Program-made: the position numbers and the translations under genes
The notes under the pieces: generated by a model
Seen by the model: only the letters and a program-made list of their open reading frames with translations
What the model was told of the DNA's origin: nothing
Databases searched by the model: none
Assembly (NCBI GenBank): GCA_965263365.1
Contig: OZ253672.1
Span: 1,488,001 to 1,552,000, forward strand
Reading direction: 5' to 3'
Origin: CANMUM01 sp965263365
Lineage (GTDB): Bacteria; Pseudomonadota; Alphaproteobacteria; Rhodobacterales; Rhodobacteraceae
DNA length: 64,000 nucleotides
Part shown: piece by piece, positions 51,974 through 61,135 of the stretch
Numbering within the stretch: position 1 is the first letter of the stretch
Layout: every line of letters begins with the position of its first letter

Positions 51974-52717
51974 ATGAAACGCAGATTTAGTGACGAGCAG
52001 ATTATTTTGATGCTGCAAGGAACAAGAGAGTGGCGCGCCAACAAAAGAGTTTTGCCAAAAGCTCGGTGTTTCCGAAAGCCGCGCCTGTTCTGTGACAGGG
52101 ATTGCGCGCTCAACCATGCGCTATCAGGGCGCTCCCCGTGATGATGATACACTCAGGCTGGAACTTATTCGATTGGCCAAACAATACGGGCGTTACGGCT
52201 ACCGCATGGTTGGTGAGGGTTTGGAGCGGATCACGAAGTGATGAATGATCCAGTGGATGATTTGAGCGAACAAACGGGCGAAGCCCAGAAGGCGCTTTAT
52301 CCGCTGATTATTCAACATGGAAAGCCAGTATATACCAGTATATATACGTTCCGATAATGGGCATGAGTTCGTCTCGGAAATATTCCAAACGTGGCTCAAA
52401 CGGGCCGACATCGAGCCAATTCACATCTATCCAGGACCGCCTTGGGATATGAAGGGGATCAGAAAACGATCTGGGGGACCGTTTTCGCGACGATTGGGAT
52501 ATGACGATTGAGATATAATGAAAGGTTCAACGGAACATTGCGCAATGAAATCTTAAACGCGAACTGGTTCCAAATCACAAAACAAGCGCAAGCGAGGATC
52601 AACTGTTGGGTCAAAGAACACAATCACATAAGACCGCATCAGGCGCTGAATATGCGGCCGCAAATACCAGAAACTACGACCCTAAAAACTACGGCCCTAA
52701 TATTGGACCAAACATAG
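51974..52717 (+). mobile_element. Second decayed IS3-family transposase
   Basis: Pieces in several frames: an OrfA start (MKRRFSDEQIILMLQ), an OrfB start (CQKLGVSESRACSVTG, then RLAKQYGRYGYRMVGEG), and a C-terminal part (VRSDNGHEF-like near 52350, then YNERFNGTLRNEIL and NHIRPHQALNMRPQIPET). About 80 bases of extra sequence, including a near-palindrome (gatcagaaaacgatct), split PPW from YNERFNG. The middle of OrfB is missing. Confidence 0.82.
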
Positions 52718-52794
52718 GGGGCTTGATATGCCGGATATTCTTGATGATTTTGCGACAAAATTTTACGCACTTGCGACATTTAACTTGCAAATCT

Positions 52795-52872
52795 TCGTCC
52801 ATTCGAATATTCGGACTCTGGGTGCTGTCGCTGGCATGGACGAGAGCGGCTTCACTCAGGAATGTCGTCCAT
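52795..52872 (+). promoter_or_regulatory. serC leader with alternative hairpins (serC-motif candidate)
   Basis: tcgtccat occurs at 52795-52802 and again at 52865-52872; atggacga lies between, at 52836-52843, and can pair with either but not both. The second pairing ends just before the ribosome-binding site (52877-52881). A conserved structured leader, the serC motif, is known upstream of serC in alphaproteobacteria; whether this is that motif needs a covariance search. Confidence 0.6.
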
Positions 52873-52887
52873 ACATAGGAGTGTTGC

Positions 52888-54045
52888 GTGAGCAATGCAG
52901 AAGCGCCCGTGCAGGCTGAATATGCACGACCTAAATCTTTACCCCAAAACCCTTCTTTTTCTTCTGGCCCTTGCCCCAAAAGGCCGGGCTGGTCATTTGA
53001 CGCGTTAACGCCTTGGCTTGGCCGGTCTCACCGAGCAACAGGTCCAAAATCACAAATCGCCGAAGTCATCGCGAAGATGCACTCAACACTCGAACTACCC
53101 GAAGATTACCGAATTGGTATTGTACCCGCCTCAGACACAGGCGCATTTGAAATGGCACTGTGGTCGATGCTTGGTGCGCGCCCAATTGATGTTCTTGCGT
53201 GGGAAAGTTTTTCTTCGGGCTGGGCGACCGATATTTCAAAGCATCTTAAGTTGGATGCAGAAATTCACACAGCCGTATATGGTGAACTCCCTGATTTATC
53301 GCAAACTCGCAAAGATGCAGATCTTGTTCTCGCTTGGAATGGAACTACGTCAGGCGTTCGTGTTCCTAACGGAGATTTTATTTCAGATGATCGTGAAGGC
53401 CTCACTTTTGTGGATGCAACCTCGGCGGTTTACGCCCAAGATTTGCCTTGGGATAAAATAGATGTTGCAACCTTTAGCTGGCAAAAAGTGCTTGGTGGAG
53501 AAGCCGCGCATGGCGTTCTGATTTTAAGCCCGAGAGCAGTTGAACGTTTAGAGAATTTTACACCGGATCGACCCTTGCCCAAAATTTTCAGGCTAACTAA
53601 AAATGGTAAACTTATCGAAGCTATCTTCACAGGCGCCACTATTAATACAGTTTCAATGATTGCAGTCGCCGACGCGCTTGATGCGCTCAACTGGGTCGAA
53701 AACATTGGCGGACTCAAAACCATGAGAGCGCGTGCTGACGAAAATTTTAACACCCTACAAGCTTGGGTTGACCAACGCGATTGGATTGAAAATTTGAGTA
53801 CTGATCGCGAAACGCGATCGAACACTTCTGTTTGCTTAAAGCTCTTGGATTTGCCCGAGGGCTTTGCGAAGAAAATTGTAAAATTCTTAGATTCGCAACA
53901 TGCGGCCTACGACATTGGTTCTTACCGAGACGCGCCCGAAGGCTTACGGATTTGGTGTGGCGCGACTGTAGAAACTCAAGACATAATCATACTCACCGAA
54001 TGGCTAGATTACGCCCATTCAACTCTTTTAGACATGGAGATTTAA
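52888..54045 (+). CDS. serC: Phosphoserine aminotransferase
   Basis: 385 residues of the PLP class V type that converts 3-phosphohydroxypyruvate to phosphoserine, second step of serine synthesis. NPSFSSGPCPKRPGW opens the conserved region, and the PLP Lys is in ATFSWQKVLGGEAAH (about 203). GTG start, with AGGAG at good spacing. This is the alphaproteobacterial subtype. It is followed after zero bases by serA. Confidence 0.92.
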   Translation: MSNAEAPVQAEYARPKSLPQNPSFSSGPCPKRPGWSFDALTPWLGRSHRATGPKSQIAEVIAKMHSTLELPEDYRIGIVPASDTGAFEMALWSMLGARPIDVLAWESFSSGWATDISKHLKLDAEIHTAVYGELPDLSQTRKDADLVLAWNGTTSGVRVPNGDFISDDREGLTFVDATSAVYAQDLPWDKIDVATFSWQKVLGGEAAHGVLILSPRAVERLENFTPDRPLPKIFRLTKNGKLIEAIFTGATINTVSMIAVADALDALNWVENIGGLKTMRARADENFNTLQAWVDQRDWIENLSTDRETRSNTSVCLKLLDLPEGFAKKIVKFLDSQHAAYDIGSYRDAPEGLRIWCGATVETQDIIILTEWLDYAHSTLLDMEI

Positions 54046-55638
54046 ATGCCAAAAGTACTCATTTCTGATAAACTTAGCCAAGCCGCAATTGAAATATTTA
54101 GAAACAACGATATCGAAGTCGATTTTGAACCCGACTTAGGTAAAGACCCAGAAAAACTCGCCAGTATTATTCACCAATATGATGGTTTAGCTGTACGCTC
54201 AGCAACCAAAGCCACCGCAGAGTTAATCGAAAAAGCTGATCATTTAAAAGTCATTGGACGTGCAGGAATTGGAGTTGACAATATCGACGTTCCCGCGGCC
54301 TCAAATAAAGGCGTAGTTGTCATGAACACGCCCTTTGGAAATTCAATTACGACGGCCGAACACGCGATCGCAATGATGTTTTCTGTAGCGCGTCAAATTC
54401 CTGCTGCTGATGCCAGCACACAAGCCGGAAAGTGGGAAAAGTCCAAGTTTATGGGTGTCGAAATAACAGGCAAGACACTTGGCCTTATCGGCTGCGGAAA
54501 TATAGGCGCAGTTGTCGCAACTCGCGCATTGGGCTTGAAAATGAAGGTTGTTGCGTATGATCCATTTTTATCCAGCAATCGTGCGCTCGAACTGGGCGTC
54601 ACAAAGGTTGAAACGATCGAAGAAATGCTAAAAATCGCGGACTTTGTCACGCTCCATATTCCCAAAAACGAAAAAACTGCGAATATCCTATCCGCTGAAC
54701 GTATCGCCCAAATGAAAAAAGGTGCGCGTATAATTAACTGTGCGCGAGGTGGCCTTGTCGATGAGGCCGCACTTGCCGAGGCCATAAAATCTGGTCATAT
54801 CGCCGGCGCGGCTTTCGACGTGTTTGCTGAAGAACCCGCAAAAACAAACCCGCTTTTTGGGCTGCCAAATGTTGTGTGCACGCCTCATCTTGGCGCAAGC
54901 ACAAATGAAGCACAAGAAAACGTGGCCCTTCAAGTTGCAGAACAGATGTCCGATTACTTAGTAAGCGGAGCTATATCAAATGCGCTAAATGCTCCTTCTG
55001 TTACAGCTGAAGAAGCGCCACTTTTAAAGCCTTGGATCGAACTTGTAAAAAACTTAGGCAGCTTTGCAGGCCAAGTCACTAACAATGCGATAAAAGAAAT
55101 TGAGATCGAATATGTCGGCGATGTCGCCCAAATGAATACCAATCCATTGACATCTACACTAACGGCGGCTTTGTTATTGCCGATGGTCGGGCAAGGCGCT
55201 GTTAATATGGTATCAGCACCCATCGTTGCGCGCGAACGGGGTATGAAAATTGCAGAAACCAAAAAGGATGCACAAGGTGCTTTTGGATCATATGTTCGAC
55301 TTATTATAAAAACTGAAAATCAGACGCGAACTGTTGCCGGCACAATCTATTCAGATGGTCGACCACGCTTCATTCAAATCAAAGGAATAAATTTAGAAGC
55401 GGAACCTTACCCGCATATGCTTTACACAACCAATACCGACGAGCCTGGATATATTGGCGCACTCGGCACACTGCTTGGGCAACACAATGTGAATATCGCG
55501 ACATTTTCACTCGGACGCGCTCAAAAAGACGGCGAAGCAATCGCATTTCTTGGTATTGATGAAAGTTTGGATGCGAGCATAGTCGATGAAATTATGAAGC
55601 TGCCGCACGTTAAACAAGCCAAGTTAATTGAGCTTTAA
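54046..55638 (+). CDS. serA: D-3-phosphoglycerate dehydrogenase, long form
   Basis: 530 residues. It oxidises 3-phosphoglycerate, the first step of serine synthesis. NAD-binding GLIGCGNIGAVVA (about 148), the INCARGGLVDEAAL and CTPHLGASTNEAQENVA motifs, then an intervening domain and a C-terminal ACT domain (about 455-530, DEPGYIGALGTLLGQHNVNI) that may bind serine as feedback inhibitor. Operon with serC. Confidence 0.94.
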   Translation: MPKVLISDKLSQAAIEIFRNNDIEVDFEPDLGKDPEKLASIIHQYDGLAVRSATKATAELIEKADHLKVIGRAGIGVDNIDVPAASNKGVVVMNTPFGNSITTAEHAIAMMFSVARQIPAADASTQAGKWEKSKFMGVEITGKTLGLIGCGNIGAVVATRALGLKMKVVAYDPFLSSNRALELGVTKVETIEEMLKIADFVTLHIPKNEKTANILSAERIAQMKKGARIINCARGGLVDEAALAEAIKSGHIAGAAFDVFAEEPAKTNPLFGLPNVVCTPHLGASTNEAQENVALQVAEQMSDYLVSGAISNALNAPSVTAEEAPLLKPWIELVKNLGSFAGQVTNNAIKEIEIEYVGDVAQMNTNPLTSTLTAALLLPMVGQGAVNMVSAPIVARERGMKIAETKKDAQGAFGSYVRLIIKTENQTRTVAGTIYSDGRPRFIQIKGINLEAEPYPHMLYTTNTDEPGYIGALGTLLGQHNVNIATFSLGRAQKDGEAIAFLGIDESLDASIVDEIMKLPHVKQAKLIEL

Positions 55639-55650
55639 CACGCCCACCAA

Positions 55651-55680
55651 AAAAACCGTCTGAAAAGAGGCGGTTTTTTT
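55651..55680 (+). terminator. Terminator after serCA
   Basis: aaccg...cggtt stem with an inner, slightly bulged part around gaaaag, followed by seven T. Confidence 0.8.
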
Positions 55681-55797
55681 ACTTTAAACAGCATTAGTCT
55701 AACAAAAATAATGCATGAATAATCAAATAAATTACTATTGGCACGCCGCTGGAAACTTAAGCCCTTCGGACAGCAAATCTATCCTAGTCGTACTAAC

Positions 55798-56328
55798 CTA
55801 AACTTGATTTGCTGAGGATAAAAAGTCGATCTCAGAGGACAGGTATTCGTCATAAACTCCATTTACATATGTCAAATAGTAATCTTTATCATCGCTACAC
55901 TTTGCATAAACCGAACAGGTTTGATCTTCGACCAATTGCCCCATTATTTGATTAGTAGTACTTTCAAAAGACGCCTGAAAACTAGGGACCCCAGAAACCA
56001 AAGTGCTTGATAATCCGTCATAACCCGTTATGCAGTATGCCCGATTCGTTGGCGTTTCTGTATTAATACTTTGATAGGACACCGTACCAGTTCCATTTGA
56101 CACTGCCCCCCGTTGACAGCCATCTCATATTTTCACCCCTTAAAGAAGCGACCGAAATGCCTCGACAAGAACTTGAATTATTCTCACCTCTTAAACAAAA
56201 TCTCCAGATTCAATTTCTTGTCCCCATTTTTGAGAGACTTCACCCATTGAAGTCGCCGGAGAATCAAGTAAATCGCAACTCGCTAAAAATACAGAAGAAA
56301 TAGCAAATAAATTTATAGTCTTAGACAT
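55798..56328 (-). pseudogene. Decayed or misread lipoprotein gene
   Basis: A signal peptide with lipobox (MSKTINLFAISSVFLASC) starts at 56328 after GGAGG, but the frame stops after 45 codons. The next stretch is open in another frame (LRGENNSSSCRGISVASL), and a third frame continues from a run of six G (56105-56110) as VSNGTGTVSYQSINTE to 55798, with Cys pairs. Two indels would join them into one exported protein of about 175 residues. Family not recognised. Confidence 0.55.
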
Positions 56329-56512
56329 GTAAACTCCTCCCTAAAAATATGAGAATAATAAATTTTTTGCAAAAATTGTAAGAGGCTTTGGAGCAACCAT
56401 TTTCAATTCTTCTGTTTGTTCAACAAAGTCTAAAATAGAGCACCCAAGGTGCTACGGACAGCATGCCAGTTGAGGCAATTGAAATGGGAATAGAAAAAAT
56501 TTCTTCCAAACC

Positions 56513-56544
56513 AAAAAATGGCCGACTTTTTCAAGTCGACCATT
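56513..56544 (-). terminator. Terminator of the SnoaL-like operon
   Basis: Minus strand stem atggtcgactt/aagtcggccat, loop about gaaa, then six T. It lies just after the gene ending at 56571. The 240 bp left of it to 56329 hold no other gene. Confidence 0.8.
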
Positions 56545-56570
56545 GTAAAAAGTGTAGATTTAGAAGTTAA

Positions 56571-57071
56571 CTAAGCGCTATGGTAGGCTTTGCTGACCGC
56601 AAAACTATCTTCAAACCAATGCCATAGCACAACTTGTCCATCTTTTACTTTTGCGCGAAGTGCAAATGTAAATTCACCAATTTCCGCGCCTGATTTCGGC
56701 GTAACACCATTCATTTTTCCAAATACAGCTACTGTATCATTGGAAGCAAAGGCGTCGGTGTTTTCCCAAAGAGTTGTCTCAAGGTTTTCAGAAAATACGC
56801 CTAGGAATTCAAAAATGGCTTCTTTACCACGTGTTTCACCGATCCAAGGCAAAGTTTTGTCCCCTTCATTATGCCAAACCATATCGTCGGCCATTAAATT
56901 TGACATTGCCTCCATATCTCCTTGACCCATTGCCTCCATAAAGGCCATCACGGTATCAAAACTTTCTTGTGACTGTGCGTCCATACTCATCTCCTTAGCT
57001 AACAAGTTTTTAGAAAGTGCGAGAGCAAGTCCCGCACCAAGCGCTGAATTTAACAAAGTTCTTCTTTGCAT
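56571..57071 (-). CDS. SnoaL-like/NTF2-fold exported protein
   Basis: 166 residues. A twin-arginine-like leader (MQRRTLLNSALGAGLALAL) precedes one SnoaL-like domain (FDTVMAFMEAMGQGDMEAM, MVWHNEGDKTLPWIGETRG, HWFEDSFAV). The fold binds small hydrophobic or polar ligands; activity unknown. It is the last gene of a three-gene set divergent from a LysR regulator. Confidence 0.78.
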   Translation of the reverse strand: MQRRTLLNSALGAGLALALSKNLLAKEMSMDAQSQESFDTVMAFMEAMGQGDMEAMSNLMADDMVWHNEGDKTLPWIGETRGKEAIFEFLGVFSENLETTLWENTDAFASNDTVAVFGKMNGVTPKSGAEIGEFTFALRAKVKDGQVVLWHWFEDSFAVSKAYHSA

Positions 57072-57096
57072 TTATTTACTCTTCTTTCATTCCAAA

Positions 57097-57945
57097 TTAA
57101 AATTTACCAGATGTATTTGTTGGCAAATCTGGTTCAGGCATCGGGCTGATCACATCCCAATGCTCCACGATCAAGCCATCTTCAAGACGGAAAAGATCGT
57201 AAAACGCTTGCGCTTCATCGCCCATGCTGCCCTCTGACATTGTCAAAACAAAATTACCTTCGCCTATGACTTGGTGAACTTCATTGTACTCCATTGAAAT
57301 GCCCTTCTCAGCCATTTCTGCCATAAATGCGCCAAAGCCTTCCAACCCATCAGCGACCATAGAATTATGCTGAATATATGTTTCAGGACTGATGTACTGG
57401 GTGATGTCGACTTCTTCGTGATTGATAAGAGAGCGCGTTATGAATTCTTCAACTTTGGCTTTATTTTCTTCGGTTTTATCCAAGTCGACAATTTCAGTTT
57501 CTCCGTCGAGTTGAGTATGACCCGATGGATTTGGCTCCGTCTCTGGAGTGAGGTTATCCCAATGCTCAACGATTTTGCCATCTTCCAATCTAAAGACATC
57601 AAATCCAACCAAAGGCTGATCCCCAAAACCTTCATAACGCGTATGGAAAGCAACCATATCGTCATCTGCAATAACGCGCACATACTCAGCGCTAAATGGA
57701 TTTTCGTCTTTATTTGCGGCCAATTGCGTTATCAAACCTTTGAGTGCTTCTGCGCCATCAGGAACCATTGGGTTGTGCTGAATATATTCCGAACCAATAT
57801 ATTTATTGACGGCTTCCACATTTAACTCAACCAACATTTCATTAAGTGCTTCGATCGCGATTTCCTTATTATCCATTGCATTTTCTGCAAATCCCAATGT
57901 CGGGACAAGGGCTGCAAGTGTTACTGATGTCATTAATTTTTTCAT
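57097..57945 (-). CDS. Exported protein with two SnoaL-like domains
   Basis: 282 residues. A signal peptide (MKKLMTSVTLAALVPTLGFA) precedes two related domains, each ending in similar motifs (FDVFRLEDGKIVEHWDNLTP at about 113-132 and YDLFRLEDGLIVEHWDVISP at about 249-268). Internal duplication is thus clear. Both halves keep QHNPMV/QHNSMV. Ligand and reaction unknown. Confidence 0.83.
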   Translation of the reverse strand: MKKLMTSVTLAALVPTLGFAENAMDNKEIAIEALNEMLVELNVEAVNKYIGSEYIQHNPMVPDGAEALKGLITQLAANKDENPFSAEYVRVIADDDMVAFHTRYEGFGDQPLVGFDVFRLEDGKIVEHWDNLTPETEPNPSGHTQLDGETEIVDLDKTEENKAKVEEFITRSLINHEEVDITQYISPETYIQHNSMVADGLEGFGAFMAEMAEKGISMEYNEVHQVIGEGNFVLTMSEGSMGDEAQAFYDLFRLEDGLIVEHWDVISPMPEPDLPTNTSGKF

Positions 57946-57969
57946 AATTTTTCTCCTTTTTATGAATTT

Positions 57970-58260
57970 TTAGATCGAATTTGGTGAACCCCAGACTAAA
58001 TTCGGGTTTTCACGAAATGCGAACCGATCAACATGGCTACCGACAATATTTTCAAGCTGCTTGAGTTTGGATTGATTTTCAGCCTTGAGAGATATGACGA
58101 GTTCGCTGTCGCTTGCTTTCAGCTCACAACGGCCAATCGGAAACTCAACCCAGCCTTCTTCTTCACTGCACTCAGCACTGACCTTTCGGCCAAAATGATG
58201 ACAAAGCGCCTTCAAATAACGGCTTGCGCGCTCGGTTTCAAATCTTGCTATTGTTTTCAA
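57970..58260 (-). CDS. DUF2218 family protein
   Basis: 96 residues: MKTIARFETERASRYLKALC, then HHFGRKVSAE and a C-terminal VDRFAFRENPNLVW, the pattern of DUF2218. Cytosolic, function unknown, often near iron or redox genes. It is the first gene of the LysR-divergent operon. Confidence 0.82.
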   Translation of the reverse strand: MKTIARFETERASRYLKALCHHFGRKVSAECSEEEGWVEFPIGRCELKASDSELVISLKAENQSKLKQLENIVGSHVDRFAFRENPNLVWGSPNSI

Positions 58261-58355
58261 TATATTTCCTCCTTTGAGTGCTTTTGAGAGTAAGTCCTCT
58301 TGTTTATTTTAACTATTCCTCTATTTTAGATTTCACTGTTCTGAGTAGGCGAACA

Positions 58356-59276
58356 ATGTTTGAACATCTTAGGCATATTGCCATTTTTTCGACTGTAATT
58401 GATGAAGGCACCTTTAGAGGTGCCGCACAAAAAAATAAAATCGCGCCTTCGCGTGTAAGTGAGATGGTGTCAGAACTTGAGGACTATCTTGGCGTCACGC
58501 TTTTATACCGTACAACCCGAAAAATAGCGCTCACTCATGAAGGACGTTTATTTTATCTTCGTGCAAAGGAAATGCTACATTCTGTTGAATTAGGCATAAA
58601 TGAAGTCAACGCGCTATCAAACGAGCCTGTTGGTTCGTTGAGAATTTCGGCACCGGCATTTTTAGCAAATTCAAAACTGACAAATTCGATCTCACACTTC
58701 ATTCAAAAGCACCCTTTGGTAAATATTTCTTTGTCCTACACAGATCACGTTATTGACCTGATCGACAGCGGTCTCGACATTAGTATTCGCGCCGGATGGC
58801 TCGACGACAGTTCGATGATGTCACTCAAAATAGGAGAAGAAAAACGGAAATTTATAGTTGGGATGGAATACGGCGCCTCCCTCCCTACACCCAAGGAACT
58901 CAAAGATCTCGAAGAGTGGGATTGGATTCGCTATACTCAGCGCTCAGATACAACCGAAGCCACATATATTAACGGCGAAACACAACGCGTGCATGGGAAC
59001 ACCCGCATCGAAGTGGACAACCTTGATTCCGTTTATGCTTTTGCAAAACAAAATTTAGGGGTTACAATCTTACCTAACTATCTTGCAAATTTAGGAATTA
59101 AAAAGGGAGATTTCATTGAAGTGCTCAGCGAATGGAAGTTAAGACCGCTTGGGTACTATGCTGTTTGGCCCAATCAATCGAAACGCGAAAGCTTAACACG
59201 CCAATTTGTCCGTTTTATCGCAGATGATTTAGCCAATAAAAAATCACAGGCGTTCACAAATATCTTAATAAAATGA
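58356..59276 (+). CDS. LysR family regulator (CrgA-like)
   Basis: 306 residues from the ATG at 58356. The N-terminal winged HTH (FSTVIDEGTFRGAAQKNKIA, PSRVSEMVSELEDYLGVTLL) is followed by an effector domain. Divergent orientation suggests control of the DUF2218-SnoaL genes. In-frame codons upstream of 58356 look like non-coding promoter sequence. Confidence 0.87.
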   Translation: MFEHLRHIAIFSTVIDEGTFRGAAQKNKIAPSRVSEMVSELEDYLGVTLLYRTTRKIALTHEGRLFYLRAKEMLHSVELGINEVNALSNEPVGSLRISAPAFLANSKLTNSISHFIQKHPLVNISLSYTDHVIDLIDSGLDISIRAGWLDDSSMMSLKIGEEKRKFIVGMEYGASLPTPKELKDLEEWDWIRYTQRSDTTEATYINGETQRVHGNTRIEVDNLDSVYAFAKQNLGVTILPNYLANLGIKKGDFIEVLSEWKLRPLGYYAVWPNQSKRESLTRQFVRFIADDLANKKSQAFTNILIK

Positions 59277-59307
59277 GGCCTGATGATTTACGTGCTCGAC
59301 AAAAAAA

Positions 59308-60126
59308 TTATTTACTCTTCTTATATATATGTTCACTGGATGGAAATTCTCTGGCTTTCACCGCGTCCGCATAGTCTTTGGCGGCGCCCGAAATATGATC
59401 ACCAAGTGCCCCAAACTTCTTTACAAATTTAGGAACCCAAGGGTTCAATCCCAACATATCTTCCATCACCAAAATCTGTCCGTCACATTTCGCTGACGCA
59501 CCGATTCCAATGGTCGGTATTTCGACAATGCTTGAAATTTCAGCGGCAATGGGCTCCAAAATACCCTCAAGAACTACTGCAAATGCGCCCGCTTCTTGTA
59601 CTGCTTTTGCGTCCGCGATCAATCTTTCTCGATCCCCTTCTTTTCGCCCTTGCGACTTGAAGCCACCTAATGTGTTAAGCTGCTGCGGCATGAGCCCAAT
59701 ATGAGCCATCACCGGAATACCCCTATCCGTTAAAAAACGAATGGTCTCAGCCATAGGAGCACCGCCTTCGAGCTTAATCGCACCACATCCCGTATTCGCC
59801 ATTACATAGCTCGCATTCCGGTAGGCCACATTAGGGCTTTCTTCGAAACTCCCAAAAGGCATATCCACGACAACAAGAGATTTCTTTGATCCGCGCACCA
59901 CGGCTGCACCATGCAATGTCATCTGCTCCAAAGTCACGCCAATCGTCGACTGCATTCCATACATAACCATTCCAAGACTATCGCCAACAAGCAATAGATC
60001 GCAAAATTCATCAACCAAAGCCGCGGTGTGAGAATGATAGCTCGTCAAGCAAACAATGGGTTCCCCGCCCTTACGCGCCAATATATCCGGTGCAGTATTT
60101 CTTTTAATCATTGGGTCAACACTCAT
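59308..60126 (-). CDS. panB: 3-methyl-2-oxobutanoate hydroxymethyltransferase
   Basis: 272 residues. First committed enzyme of pantothenate synthesis. Motifs: TSYHSHTAALVDEFCDLLLV, GDSLGMVMYG, KLEGGAPMAETIRFL, AHIGLMPQQLNTLGGFK and GIGASAKCDGQILVMEDMLG. It lies downstream of panC in the same direction, with about 110 bp between, so the two may be cotranscribed. Confidence 0.94.
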   Translation of the reverse strand: MSVDPMIKRNTAPDILARKGGEPIVCLTSYHSHTAALVDEFCDLLLVGDSLGMVMYGMQSTIGVTLEQMTLHGAAVVRGSKKSLVVVDMPFGSFEESPNVAYRNASYVMANTGCGAIKLEGGAPMAETIRFLTDRGIPVMAHIGLMPQQLNTLGGFKSQGRKEGDRERLIADAKAVQEAGAFAVVLEGILEPIAAEISSIVEIPTIGIGASAKCDGQILVMEDMLGLNPWVPKFVKKFGALGDHISGAAKDYADAVKAREFPSSEHIYKKSK

Positions 60127-60236
60127 ATCAAATCCTCACATCACGATTTCAACTATTAAACTTCAATTCATAAAAACACATGCAGACAAGTGCAAGTCAA
60201 GCTGCGCATTGTCATCAAATGACCCGCATAAATAAG

Positions 60237-61076
60237 CTACACAGGTGAGAGCTTGGCTTGATCAATTAAAAGAACATCCCCAAATTTTACGTTCAAAAGC
60301 AATACAGCCTCTTTCTCAAGCCTTTGCATGGGCGTTAACGAATATGCATCAACAATATCTACATTCTCAACCGACGCACGCGGCTCTTCATTAATAAATG
60401 CACGCACCTTCTCTTCAATTTCAGGGATTGTTTTCAGGCTCAAGGATTGCGCGAATTTTATCGAACGATAAATAATCGACGCCGCTTTTCTGTCCTCAAC
60501 CGACAATAACTGATTGCGTGATGACATTGCCAGACCATCAGGTTCACGAACCGTCGGCACGCCGCAAACTTCGGTCGGAATATTTAAGTCGGTGACCATT
60601 TTTCGGACAATTGCCAGCTGCTGATAGTCTTTTTCTCCAAAATATGCGCGATCAGCTCCGATGATATTCAACAATTTGACAACGACGCTCGCCATGCCTT
60701 GAAAATGCCCGGGACGCAATTTGCCAATTAATTGAGATGAGAGCGCAGGCACATCAACAACAGTTTCAATCGGAGCGGGATACATTTCTTCCACAGAGGG
60801 CGCAAAAACATAGTCGACATCCACCTCTTCAAGCAGGCGCAAATCTGTATCCATGTCTCTTGGGTACTTTTCCAAATCACTCGGATCATTAAATTGCGTT
60901 GGATTCACGAAAATACTCGCGACGATACGAGCGTTCTCGGATATTGCCGTCCGCATTAGAGTTAAATGCCCGTCATGCAAAGCGCCCATTGTTGGCACGA
61001 AGCCTATTGGGTTCCTATTTTTACTTTCACACGCCAATTCCAAGCGCATTTCGCCAATCGTCTTGAAAATTTTCAT
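60237..61076 (-). CDS. panC: Pantothenate synthetase
   Basis: 279 residues. It joins pantoate and beta-alanine using ATP. Motifs: PTMGALHDGHLTLMR (HIGH-like), VNPTQFNDPSDLEKYPRD, RPGHFQGMASVVVKLLNIIG, YFGEKDYQQL and MSSRNQLL (KMSKS-like). Normal length. Confidence 0.94.
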   Translation of the reverse strand: MKIFKTIGEMRLELACESKNRNPIGFVPTMGALHDGHLTLMRTAISENARIVASIFVNPTQFNDPSDLEKYPRDMDTDLRLLEEVDVDYVFAPSVEEMYPAPIETVVDVPALSSQLIGKLRPGHFQGMASVVVKLLNIIGADRAYFGEKDYQQLAIVRKMVTDLNIPTEVCGVPTVREPDGLAMSSRNQLLSVEDRKAASIIYRSIKFAQSLSLKTIPEIEEKVRAFINEEPRASVENVDIVDAYSLTPMQRLEKEAVLLLNVKFGDVLLIDQAKLSPV

Positions 61077-61135
61077 GGGTGAAAATTAGTTTATTTCAAC
61101 GCGAAGGTCGAGTGCAAATTCAAACAGAAACACGC

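Noticed and set aside
52199..52411. 70-residue minus-strand frame in the second IS remnant
   Set aside because: Shadow of transposase remnants with no start signal.
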